Below are positions 23,073-36,200 of a DNA stretch of 64,000 bases, in pieces. How positions within the stretch are numbered: the first letter of the stretch is position 1; each line of letters starts with the position of its first letter. Both the position numbers and the translations under genes were made by a program. The stretch is from the NCBI RefSeq assembly GCF_040712315.1, contig NC_134013.1:84450001-84514000 (forward strand), read 5' to 3'. Under the pieces are notes generated by a model that saw only the letters and a list, made by a program, of their open reading frames with translations, made no database searches and had not been told where the DNA came from. Source of the DNA: Castanea sativa. Its lineage: Eukaryota; Streptophyta; Magnoliopsida; Fagales; Fagaceae.

Positions 23073-25188
23073 CTCTTAATCTTCTCTTACTGCAATGACT
23101 TGAACAAGCTAGGAAGAATCCAATCATATTCTTGATTTTTCTCACTTTTGGATTTCTTAACGGATAGGCCAACCCCACGCTAGAGCATCAATTCCCATTA
23201 AAGCCAGGCTTGACCAAGGCACAGACTGAAACAATTTAATGACTTACTGCCCAAGAGTCAAGATCCCTCACCTAGAATATATCATTCCCATTGCAAACAC
23301 CTCTTTTGAATGGTCAGGTAGACTTTGTCAAATTCCATTTGTACCAAAACTCCCAAATTTTGCCCCAGTTTGGCAATTGATTATAAGCTAATTTTTTACT
23401 CAAAAATAATTTATTACTTGTGAGTCCTACGTTCAGTTTATTTTAAATAATATAAGTTTCAATTTTTAAAAAATAAGCTAGTTTTTAATTTTTTGTCTCA
23501 TATATAAGTTATTGAAAATAAGTAATTTCCAAACGAAATTTTCTCGGCAATACATCTGACCAATTAGTTGAACTTGAAAGGTTGAATTTCCTCAACCGAA
23601 ATTTTTGATACAATAAACCACGACTCTTCTCACATGCAACATTGCCCGATGTTATTGGACAATCTATACCATGTTAGCACTATTTTTTAAAATAGGGAAG
23701 GAATGGAAATTCGCAGAAAAGCTCAAATTCCGCTCCAACCATACCGGTTGGGCTTTACCCAAAAATCCTTATATTTTTTGGGTTGGGCTCAATTATCTTC
23801 ACTTCATAGAACATGTTCATGGCCCTTGTCTTTTCTAAATCACACAATGGACTCGTGGCAACGTTGTTTCATCTCCTCACGGATTGGGCTCATGGGTCTT
23901 ATATTCTCCACATTATGATTCAACCTGTGGCCTATGCTTCATTTTAAGGAATGGGGTTAAACTTGCATCTTGCTATGTCATCACAAATTGGGAACATGGC
24001 CCACATTATTGGCAATCATATTTTATGAGCTCACGGCCCACCTTTCTTACACCTCACGGATTGGGCTGGAAGCCCATATTTTTTCTCCTCAAGGGATCAA
24101 GACTCAAGGCTCGCATTACTTCTCTTGTCTCTTCGTGGAAGGCTTCCCCATAAAATTGGTCCATTTAGTTTTATTTCTATATAAGACTAGGCTCATCTCA
24201 AGTTGTATTACTTTTATTTTTTTTGTCGAACATGCTTATGCTACTTGATTAACTGCGTCTGAATTTTCTTCTCAAAAAAAAAAAAAAATTTTCTAAATTT
24301 TTTTATTCATATTAAATCTACATCAATAATTAATAATTAAATTATTGTTTATTTGAATGGCACAAGAAAGATTTGATTGAACCATGAACAGGAAATTAAC
24401 CCGATGAACCATTGAATTTGGCAGCAATGACAAGCACCAAAGTACAGAGGATCATTACCCAAACTCATTGTAAGCTCATTAATTTCTTTAATTTCCCATC
24501 TTAATGTTGTTTCTATGTTCATTCAGTCTCTCCCATTTTGTTGAAGTATGCAGCAGAAGGGTTAGCTAATAGCCTAATATATTTTTGCTTGACAACTAGA
24601 GTATAATAGTCATCACTGTTTGTTTGTAAAGATCTCATCATGTTGTTAAGACTGGACTGTATTCGGAACAACAATAAACTTTTGTTGAAAAAGGGAAAAA
24701 ATTTCTTATTTCAAACAGGCATAAAATTTCGTTGATTTGGGTCCAATTTGCCAATCAACTAGCACGAACAACAAAAACTTTACAGGATAATTTTGCAATC
24801 CACTACAACTTTTTGATTAAAACAACTTGGAGGGGACAAGAGCTAGTACTAAAGTGTAATTGGCATTAGCTTCAAATTTTATCTTTTATGTACAGCTTTT
24901 TAATATATCATTTGTTCCCACTTTTTCTCACTTTTTTCCATTTTTTTCAAGGTGCAGGTATACATTAGCATACTTTCAGTAAAAAGTTTTCAACAAAAAG
25001 CTAAGGCCTTGTTTGGTTATCATTGGGGGTGAATTCATTTTCTCTTTTCATTTTCTAAACTCATTTTTTGTTTCTCAAAACTTGTATTTATTTTCTTCAC
25101 TCAACTCATTTCATGTTTGGCATTATTTTTTAGTCTAGTTTTTGCTTCTTTTTTTTCACTTTATATTTTTGAATTAAAAATTCAACAC

Positions 25189-25191
<3 letters not shown>

Positions 25192-25234
<43 letters not shown>

Positions 25235-25254
25235 TGTGTGTGTGTGTGTGTGTG
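25192..25254. repeat. Compound (GA)n(GT)n microsatellite
   Basis: Dinucleotide run; the matching position in X2 (58888-58966) is a longer pure GA run. Confidence 0.9.
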
Positions 25255-27410
25255 TTTTGATGGGACAAGTCAATGTTAGAGGGACCCACAAATTTGGTTT
25301 TTTACGAAAATGCTACTGTATTCATTTTCAAAAAAATGAAAACACCAAAAAGTTGTATTCGGATTTTGTATTCAAATTATATTTTTTTTAAATAATAACT
25401 AAATACAAATACAGGGTCAAACAAGTTTTTTAGTGGTGGGTCTCACAAAAAACTGAAAACGAATACATAATACACCCCCTTTTTTGCTCAAACCAAACAG
25501 ACTCTGAATAAGTTGTTCTCAAACAAACCCTTAGTGCAACCACATTGAATAAGATATAATTATGATATAATTTAGATGACTTTATATAATATTAATTTTA
25601 TTATGAATGTTTTGATAACACTAACTAAATAACTTATTATTCTTTTGTTTCAAAATTCTTTTATTGTATACCAAATGTCTTCAAATTTTACAAGGAAGGA
25701 AATTTTGTGTTTCAATAGAATTTAGTCACAACTTATGTAAATTTATGTTACTTTTAGTAATAGTAACTCATTGAGGGTGTGAATTTAAAAAATTTAAGAA
25801 GTTCATAACTTTAATTAAAATGTTCAATATATAGGGCTTTTTTTTTTTTTTTGAGAAACCATATAGGGTTAATTTTGAATTACCCTAAATTATTGAGAAT
25901 TATGCAATTTATCTAAGTCTTTAATAAGGTTAAACTTTTGGTGCAATGAAAATTTAAACGCTTGACATAGAGAAAAGATAATCATTTAGCACAACCATAG
26001 TTTAGAATAGCATTTTGGTGTGATGTACAAATTAATAAAATTCATATGTAAAGTAAAGAAAACATTCTTCTTAAAAAAAAAAGGCAAAGAAAGGATTGCA
26101 AATATTAGTGGAATTTTAAAATAAATAAAAAGTTACCCGTAAGTTATTTGACAAAAGCCTATATATTATGTAGCATTGATTTGTTTTTTTAATCAATCTA
26201 AAAATTATGGTAGTTGAATAAAATAATTTAATTTCTTTTAAAATTTTAATGCTCAAATATTCCTTAAGGTTTGGAGAAATGACATTCCACCTCAAACCTT
26301 AAGGGAAATTATACTCCCCTTAAGGAAGTTAACAAATTAGACATTTGTTAATACTAATAGCATAATATTCCCAATTTTTTTTAAAAAAAAATCTCCCAAT
26401 CAAACCCTAATCATGGTTAGTGAATTTGTTTTTAGTTGAATATTGTTCCTTGTCACCCAATTGTGTTTAGGCCTTGGTCAAGAGGATAATTTCAAAATTC
26501 GGAATATTTTGTTATTGTTATTAATAAAAAAACTAATATATTAATTTCCACAAATCTTAAGGGAGACGATCGTTGTTTTTCCTTTAACGTTTGAGGTATA
26601 GTCTCATTTCCTTTAACCTTAATGGAAGTTTGTATATTTAACCTAGAACTTTGGTAATGTGAGTTGAATTAGCTTTGTATTTTCAATGTGTACACAATTC
26701 AGGAGAACTCTTTTGTTATACAAATCATAACCCAAAAAAAAAAAATGTAAGACCAAATTCTTACATATGTTGTTGTAAATGCAGGGTATCCATTTTTCAT
26801 GAGGCACAATTTAAAAAAAATATATGTAAGTTAGGAAAATGTTTTAATGATATAATTGAAATTTAGTAACAAAATATATAATAAAAGTAATAGAACAAAA
26901 AATTAAATGCACATTGTGTAAGACCAAATTCTTATAATAAAAATTATATGTTAAAATAAAACCAAGTATGAAATTCCTTTTGAATTTTATCAGTGTTTGA
27001 AAGGAGAAAAAAAATATTTTAGGGTACATGATGAATGCACATTATGTAAGGCCAAGTCTTTATTAGATATTAGATATCTCATAAAAAAAAGTCTTTATTA
27101 GATATTAAAAAGTATATTACATTAATAATTAATCTAATAAATAATGAAACTCCTTTCACCTAAAGTTCATTAAGAGTGTGAATTGAAATGATTTAAAAAA
27201 CTGATCATTTTAATTGAAAATTATATTATCTACCCCAATTTTTAAGTTGCTATAAAGAAGAGTGAAGAATGTAGTCACTTTTTCGATGGAAAATCTTATG
27301 TAAAGATAATTTTTCATGTTTTTCAGTGTTTGATAGTATCAGAAAAAATGAGTTAAAATAAAACTATCTTTGATCAACAAAAAATGCATGGCTTATTTTT
27401 CTTTACGTCC

Positions 27411-27437
27411 GTACCTGCAGATGCTGCAGCAATTACA
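27411..27437 (-). pseudogene. 27-bp fragment of GLR exon 1 end with splice donor (X1)
   Basis: The minus strand reads GTAATTGCTGCAGCATCTGC followed by AGGTAC. This matches the last codons and donor site of gene C exon 1 (37662-37690) with one mismatch. It is flanked by CATGGCTTAT direct repeats at 27387 and 27436, with nothing else GLR-like nearby. Short length limits certainty. Confidence 0.5.
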
Positions 27438-27967
27438 TGGCTTATCTTTGTTACCAAACATTAAAAAAAAAAAAGAAGAAGATAGTTTTATAATAATAAA
27501 AGCTTTTTTTTTTGAAAAATGACTTAATTTCTAGAAAACATTATCACCGAAACAAATAGAGCTAAATCTGAATCTTTGGAATTTAGAGTAGAACAAGTGG
27601 GAATTTGAACCAAGACAAAAAATAAAAATAAAAATGTAATCTCCTCCTACAAAAAGAAGATAGTCAATTAATATAATCAAGATTGATAGGACTGATATAT
27701 TTTATTATATTGCATATGATATATCTATATATTACTAAAAGCTGAAGCGTAGCATTTAATGTTGTTACGCTCATGTTGAGCCACATCAGCAGCCATTTCA
27801 TCATTTTTTGTTTCCAATTTTTCTTATATATATTTTTAAAACATTTTATCATTTAAGGTAACTTCAAAACTCCATTATTTAAAAATTAAAATATCTTTAA
27901 CCATTATTTTTATTATTAATTTTCCAAAACTCTCACTCCCTTTTACCTCTTCATCTCCCCACTACTT

Positions 27968-28794
27968 TATATATAATTTTGCATTTATATATTAATCTAC
28001 TTTAACTTAAATTTTTATAACTTGATAATGAAATCTGTAAATAAGGTAATTAAAACAATTATATTTTCAAAATTCAAAAAGTCACAATTTATTTTTCAAA
28101 AAAAGGCCTTTTACATTTCCTTTGAATTATTTTTAAATTTTGTTTTTTTATAAAAACTTTGACATACCACTAACCTAACCACTTCATACATTAAAAAGAA
28201 AATTTAAGGCTCATTATTACTTTCATTAATATGTTATGGATATCTTAATTGATTGAGACCAAACTAGAGAAATGTCTTTCATATTTCCTTGAAAATTCAA
28301 AAGGAAAATAAAAATAAAAACCTTTGACATACCACTAGCGTAACTACATCTATTCCTATTTAAGCCATCCATGATATCTATTTCTTATTAATAACCATAA
28401 AATTTACAACTAGCAAGGGAACATACAAAGTAATAATGAATAAATGAAGGAAGAAAAAAAGAAATGAAATCAAACATCAATTGATAACCATTATGTGGAA
28501 AATTAAAAAAAAATGGTCAAGAATAGTAAGAAATATAATAGAGATGGCTATATAGTGGACATTGATAACTTTATAGTGCAATAGAATCAACCATTACATT
28601 CACTTAATCAAATCAATAATCAACAATTAAATATAATAATAAAAAATTTAAACTTAAAACTAATCAAATTCTTACTAGGGAAATTATATTTCCTATCATA
28701 ACTAAAAATGAAATGTTCTTTAGTAATTAAGAAATTATATTAGAAATAAAGTTGGAAAATTTTATAATCTCATTTTCTTAGCATTTCATTTAAC

Positions 28795-28838
<44 letters not shown>

Positions 28839-30246
28839 CATAATCTTCATGTACACCATGACTTTAAAAAATCTAATGAATGGTTCTTCCTCTTATTTAA
28901 TGTCTATGTTATGCAAACCATCAACCAATAAATATATAATAATGGTAAAAAAACGTTATAGACAAGATTATGAAAAATATGATAAAACTACTTTTAACAT
29001 AAATATCATTCTAGAATCTCATCTATTCTTTTTATTCTTCTTAAACATGCACCTCTAAATTCTAATTAACATGGAATATGAGTTTAAAGGAAATCAAATA
29101 TGAATAAGAGCCTAATTAGCCTAGCAAAAATAAACTAAAAAGAAAAAAGAGAATACAACATAAAAATAAAGAAGGTAATTTTTTTTATAATAAAAATCAA
29201 GGCAATGAGAGAATTTTATGCAAAATGTACATTCATAATTGCACTAACAAATCTATATGACTTCATATTACATATAAATTAAAGTAATTTTCTATTATAA
29301 ATTATTACATATAAATAAACCTCATTACATAAATATATTCTACACTTATATGATTTTGGAGATCATTTGCCTAACAATCTTCACCCAAGCATCCTCCTTC
29401 TACAATCCCATCTCTTTTCTTTAAACCTGCATATGAACAATTTTAAGTGAAATAGTTTCAGCCAATAGTTTTAAGCAAATAAAAGTCACTTTTGCCCAAA
29501 TCTAAGTTCCCTTTTTTCTCCTTTTGGAGTGTGGGTGGGTTTTGTTTTTTGTAATTGCATGCTCTTACTATGCAAAACCAAAAACAAAAGATCCTAGAGT
29601 TTCTTATGCTTCAACATCTTATAGCCTTACACATCATCAAACACCATCAACATGAGATGTTAATTCTGTGAAGCAATGTTAAAAAGAGTTGGAAGACATT
29701 ATCTGGCAAACTGATTGAAGCCATCGTGTTCATATATTCATTGCATGCATGTGTGCAAAATAAAAAATAAGTTTTATTTTCTTTGCTCACCATGACCAAT
29801 ATATATCAATCCTAATTGAGCACAAATGAGTTTAAAATAAAGATAGCAGTTTTGATTTTTGTCTGCAGTGATTATTCACTTTCATCAAACAAGACCATTT
29901 GTTATAATGAAGAGCTACGTTATTGTAGAGTTTATACATGGTATAGAATACGAGTAATGGAAATTGACAACACCGCCACATGCGTCTTATTTCATTCATA
30001 TATAGTTTAGATCATCTTATTCGTTCAAGTCAAAATTTACTTCTCAAAGCAATGAAGGACACCACAATGATGCAATCATTTACAGTAAACTTAATCCAAA
30101 AGTTCAAACTTTGAATATGAGTATCACTAATAACTTGAAACAAGAGATTATCCATGATATATTTTACATAATTTTCAAGTAATAAATTATGAACCCAACT
30201 TTGGGGAATGAGTTCATCTCTTAAAGATTTAGGTAGAAAACCATGT
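27968..30246. other. 3' flank of GLR gene C, AT-rich, no gene
   Basis: Very AT-rich with no credible coding frame. It contains a (TA)18-type microsatellite at 28799-28836. Just before its start (about 27722-27800, inside X1) is TCTATATATTACTAAAAGC followed by TGAAGCGTAGC, a Helitron-5'-end-like motif; no matching 3' end was found here. Confidence 0.45.
28799..28836. repeat. (TA)n microsatellite
   Basis: Uninterrupted TA run of about 18 units. Confidence 0.9.
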
Positions 30247-33200
30247 CTATGATGAATTGGGTACATCTTGCATAGATGCATCACCATGCCTTGAACTTGA
30301 AGAAAGACTACCGTTGTCATCGTGTATAACCACATCATCTGGTCCTTCTATGGAATTCCTAGAGTGATTCTGTATATCATCAATACCAAGTGAAGGTTCA
30401 GAAACCTCAGGACTTGCTACAACATGTACCCTTGATTCTTCTCCCCTAAAGGTATGTGAAGAGAGATCTTTCTGGTCAAAATGTTTTGCCATTTTAACTA
30501 ATTTGGACCAACAAGAGTCGGCAGGATTTTCGTCGCTCAAAACAGACCAATATGAGTAAAATAACTTAGACACACAAACCAAGAGTGAGACCGTAGAAGC
30601 GATTCTAGCGATGAGGAAGAGGCCCCTAAAACTGTCCACACCAAGACTATGACTATCTGGAGAGATTCCAGTGTTTTGATCTTCACAGGTAAGTTGACTT
30701 GAAAAGTACTTACTCTCAATTGCTTGAATTTTCGACCTATTTTGTGTGACATTCAAGATTGCCCTCGACATGTGAGGGACAAAAGGAGATCCTTGTGGGA
30801 ATACCTAAATAAACAAGTTAAAAAATTATAGCATTTAGGAATAAAAAATAGAGGAGTCCATTTAACAAGAATTACTATATGAATTACTTTTTTTTTTTAG
30901 TAAACAATAATACTTATTAGAACACACATGAAAATAGTAATACTAATGTCATGATTAAGGTTAAATATTACAAATTTAAAGGTATATCCACTGTCACGTT
31001 ATTTAAATTTTGAAATAATGTGACACAATGTACACTCTTAAATTTAGAAAATAAAATTTTAACAGAGAGAGTAAGAGACTCACAAAGCCAAATCCATCGG
31101 TTTCGTAGAGGGGTCCAACTGTAGTATACTGAGAGGCATAATTTGCAAGGAAGATCTTTAAATAAGGGATTTCATCAAAAATAGCTGCAACCCCGCCATT
31201 GTGAGTTCCTTTTGACAGTGCTTCATGATACTCTTCAGAGCTCTCATATGGTTTCAACATGGACTCATGGATATCTAATTGTTCTTTTAGAAGCTCCTTA
31301 ACAAAGGAATTCTTTTGATATCCAACAAAATAACCATTCTTTTTAATCTCTTTTACATCAACAAATGTAGGTTGCAATCTCTGTACTGTTAATATTGAGG
31401 TTAGGCTAGCAGTATAACTTTGAGTTAGGATGAGTACCAAGAAAATCCATATGACTAGAACAAATCTTGACCAATTATTTACCACTTTCTCCCCTGCAAA
31501 TACCATTGAATAATTATTACTATGCATGTGCATAACAAATACCCATGTTTTGATTTGAATTGAACCACAAATAGAGAGATTAAAATCCCCTTTATGTTTT
31601 GAGCGTAACACTTAACCCAATGTGATGTTGTTTTATGCATAAGCCATTAGTTGTGTAACATTTAACCTTCTTAAAAAAAAAATTTAATGTAATACAAAAT
31701 CCCCTTTTGGCATTGTTTTATTGTAAAAATGCATATCTATATATGGACATGTGTTGTCATATGAGCAACTTACCCTTCATTTTCATGGATGCATAACGGG
31801 TAACACATAAAATTATATTATGGAGTTTCATGCTTTATGGAGAAAAAATAATGGTCTTGCATACTTTTCCCTAAAATCTTTCTACAAGATTGAAGAAATT
31901 TACTGTGAGCAAAGGCAAGTGTAGAGAAGGAGAACCAGAAAATCAAGCCAATTTGTTGCTCTGGAGGGCCTCGAAACTCAGTGTTTACACGATGTTCAAG
32001 AACCCATATGACCAAACCTGTAAAGATGAACGCTACACCAGTTGTTAGCCATAAATTCAAGCTTAGTGGCTTTAAGAAGATCCATAAGCTTTTTCTCTCA
32101 TCATGCTTTACTGAAACCACCATTTGCACGCCTGATTCCGTATAAGGTAAAGTGAAATCAACATACGTGGAGCGATTAGCAATAATTGTTATGTCTCCAA
32201 TAACTGCATCATACTTCTGTATTTTGAGAGAGATGTAATTATCAATTTATGGACTTGGAAATAAATTTAAAGAAATAAGAGATATCACAATTTCACTACA
32301 TGAATTTTAGAAATTGATGTGCCATTAGTATAAAAAAAAATCGATATTTATTCATTATATTGATAAAGTTGCACTAATCACATTCTTTGATAAGTTAGTT
32401 TATAAGCTTTCGTAGTAAATTTAACATTTTTGAACTAATTAAGACACACTCGAAGTCATTAGAAAGAAGTAATATATATATATAAAGGGAGGGAGGGAAG
32501 GAGGGAGGAAGGGGGAGGGGGGGGGTGTTGGGGGGAACCCACCTTAGTCTTAATCTCGTAAACAAGTTGATCGTATGTCCCGTTGCTCTGCCTTTGTTTA
32601 TTTGCATAGGGAATAAACTTAGGAGAAAGGGGGAAGGGCAATGCATCTAGTACAGCATTGAACACATCAATGGAGAATCCCGATACATTAATCGTATCAT
32701 TAGTAGAAGAAATCCATTTCACTTTCACGAATTCTTCAAAACCATTTTTCACTGGAACCCCAATCTTTAAACTTAAAGGAGGTTGGTGTATTGTTTGTCC
32801 TGGCCAAATCAGTGGTTTAAGTTTGTATGCCTTTTCACTAGTATCCTTTAAATCTTTGAAGAATCCTCTCTGTGGGGTCCAATATCCAATATTTATCTCG
32901 GTATTTCCTATCACATTGAATACTTCAAAGGTTGAAGGCTCCAACTGCCCATTAACCAAACCAAAGTTCCCGCTTAGGCCTTCAAATTTAGTATTTACAA
33001 TTGTATTGCGAAGCCTTGTACCATTTTCAAAAATGTCTAAAGCTGCCAGATCAGCTTTACAACCGCTAACATTTTGCTTGAAAAAGCTGGAATGCATGCC
33101 AGCCTTCTCCACTGCCATAGCCAATGCCCAAATTGTATCATATGCCCATAATCCAAACAGGTTTAAGCTAGTAGTACTCCTGATCTTTGCCTGAATTGAG

Positions 33201-36200
33201 GTTAAATTTCTCTTCCATTTCCTTTCAAAATCTTTGAGTTGTTTAGATGGGGGTAAGTATGGCCTGATTCCCAATACACCTTGCATGGAGTCCATGACCT
33301 TTGAGCTCATAGGATCTAGCAAAGATGAACCGTCTGTGACCATCCATGCATACCCTTCACTCATCATTTCTGCATTCTTTGCAAGTGCAAAGAGTTTGGA
33401 GCCAAGTGAAGCAGTCATGTGAACAAGAAATATTCTTATGTGTCTTTCTTTTAACTTATTAAGCTCTTTAATAATTTCCGTACTTTCAAAAGATGGAGGA
33501 ATGACACATCTGGAAAGGACCTGAGTGTCAATCACTTGTAAAGCTTCCATTAAATGTGGAATCACACTATTGCCATACTCTGTGTCTTCGTAAATAAGGG
33601 TAATTTCCGGCCAACCAAAGGCCTTAACAATGTCTGCTATGCATTTAACTTGTGCGGAGTCATCTTGGGCTGTGCGCAAGAAAAACTTGTTTTGGGATGG
33701 AGAGAGAGAAGGACTTGTGGCTGAAAAGGAAATAATGGGAACCTGAGCTTTACGACCAAGTTCTATCACAAACCTAGCGTGTGTTGAATTTTGAGGTCCT
33801 ATAATGGCCTGCACTTCTTCTTTCTTCATTAAATCTAGTGCTGGATTTCATTGCAACAATAAATTACTTAGAAAATTGAAATTTTACTAGCAATGTTCAA
33901 AACAACTACAATAACAACAACATTACGCTGATAATAAACTTAATCAATACATTTTGGAAAACATCAACATGTCGAAACTATACACCAACATATTTTATCA
34001 ATGTCTATTTTGGTTCATAACTATTAGGAGTTAGGACCAAGGGCTTACTTACTGCACCAAAAACTATAGTTGATGATAAGGGCATAGCTTTATTCCCGAA
34101 AAGATTGGCAGCCCAACTTGACCTCCATCTCTAGTAAGATTTTAGACTTGGCCCACTTGGCCTCTGCACAACGATCCCACTCCCAACACCTGCACATGTG
34201 CAGTAGGGAGCCGAACCCGTGACCTACTATGATACTAATTGTCAGACTTAAACTACACCACTTTACCTCAAAATCAATTGGGATGAGAAATACACACTTA
34301 AATATTTTATGGTATTGCTACTGGCCTGTTTTAGAGCAGTTGTAGAGAATTAAATTATAGTGCCCTAACAATAAATTATAAAAATAGTAAGAGAAAAAAG
34401 AATATGAAGAAACAAGAGTTTTAATTAAAGGAAAAACAACAAAAGAATATAATTACATAATAAATTTTAAAGTGTATATTAATCAAATTCTTTTTGCAAT
34501 AATTCACTATACTATACAAAGGAAGGAGATGATTACATAATAAATTGAATAGTTTATATTAATCAATACAACAAAATTAACATAAGTATCACTTGGCATA
34601 TATAGTCAACTACTAAAAATGAATTTCACATGTGAAAACCCCCTTAATAGATAGGAAAAAACTTATGTATAGTAACTTAAGTGTTGTTCTTTAGGTTCTA
34701 CTTTTAAAATTTATCATGTGGCTATTTATCTAAGAATTACATGTTTATTTAATAAAAAAAAAATTCATATGGCAAAATTTTAAAAGGAGAATCCAAAGAA
34801 CAACAAGTCTTGCCCTAATAGATAAACATAAAACAATGATTAATATACTATCTTTTAATGAATTTTTACATTTAAATATCACTTAGTATTAAAAACCAAT
34901 GACTTAAACTGTGTGTTTATTTCTTTATTTTCCAATTCAAGTCTTAGCTTTGCCATGCGCTCCATTCACAAAGAGGTCACAAAGTTTATCACAACTACAA
35001 AACTAACACTTTACAGTATGCCAATAATTTTTTGTAAAAAGGTGAAGGTGGAGGTGAAGGGACAAAGAATTTTCTAGACTCCTATAAAAAAAAATTAAAA
35101 AGAAAAGAAAAAAAAAAAAAAAGCTATTTCTAGACTAAGGGAACCCCTAAGAAATTTTTTTTTTTTTAATATTGTGTACGTGCATAAGATTAAGGTTTTA
35201 AAATTGACCTACAAAAAAAAATTTTAATTTGGGGAAAAATTATACTTGGCCTCCTCAAATTGAATATTTACCTAAAAAATAAAATATAGTGGTTATCTAG
35301 TTCATTCCCGTAGTATGTGGTCCTTCCTAGAACAAACAACCCATTTACTTAACAGATTCTGAAGTGTTTTTTTGTATCAACTTATTTGTCAACTCATTCT
35401 CAAAAAAAAAAAAAAAAAACACTTATTTGTCAACTTTTTTATATTTTTTAAATAGTAAAAAAATTGTTGGTTTTTTTTTTATATATATAAAAAAAAAATC
35501 AATTGTGTTTGATTCTTTAGTTTTTCTGTTAGGATCCAAAGTTAAAAAAATCAAATCTTTGGGCTTTGGATGTTGTCATGTTTGACTACATCTAAATGAT
35601 TTGATTTTTTTTTTGTTTGGGTTTTTTTCTTAAAAATATACTTAGAAATACTAGTTAGTTTTTAGTTATAACTAATCGCTAACCTGTGCTATGCACGGAA
35701 ACTAACCTATTTGTGAGGTAGATTAAAATACTTTTATAAAATCTTAAATTGATTAAGAAACTATACCATTGCATGATTTGCTCTTGTATAATTTCAATTT
35801 GTGTTACAAATTGATGAAGAAGCTATTACTTGAATATGCAATGACTTACAAAAAATTTGTAAGACAATTTCATATACTGCAAAAAAATAACTCAAAAATT
35901 CAGATATTAAAACTTCTAAAAACCAAAAAATATTATAGAAAAATTATCAATATTTGAGTTTAAGTTAGACTTGTTAGAGAGATAGAATTTCACTCCTTGT
36001 TAAGTTTGGATTAAACAAATTTTTTTTTTTAAATGATGAGTTTGAGTTTAAGTTGGACTTGTCAAAGAGATAGAGTTTCACTCCTTGTTAAGTTTGCAAT
36101 TAACAAAAATATTTTTTTTTTTAAATGATAAGTTTGAGTTTAAGTTGGACTTGTTAAAGAAATAGAGTTTTACTCCTTGTTAAGTTTAGTCTAAACAAAA

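Larger units (their letters stand above)
22513..27967. repeat. Segmental duplication block X1
   Basis: Collinear with 52608-63858 over its whole length, starting at the same (ATT)n run and GAATTGGTATACGTATATGC and ending after CATCTCCCCACTACTTT. The copies match closely by eye, with indels that are mostly transposon insertions. It contains no intact gene; the short frames at 23700-24250 are shared with X2 (55940-56380) but have no recognisable domain. X1 is the less interrupted copy and gives the empty sites for several insertions in X2. Confidence 0.85.

Noticed and set aside
23700..24250. Overlapping plus-strand frames (71-92 codons) also present in X2
   Set aside because: No recognisable domain, frames shift between the two copies, and the Ser/His/Phe-rich content looks like translated repeat.
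30030..30338. 102-codon frame overlapping the end of GLR C
   Set aside because: Out of frame with the C tail, which is conserved with A and B; a shadow.
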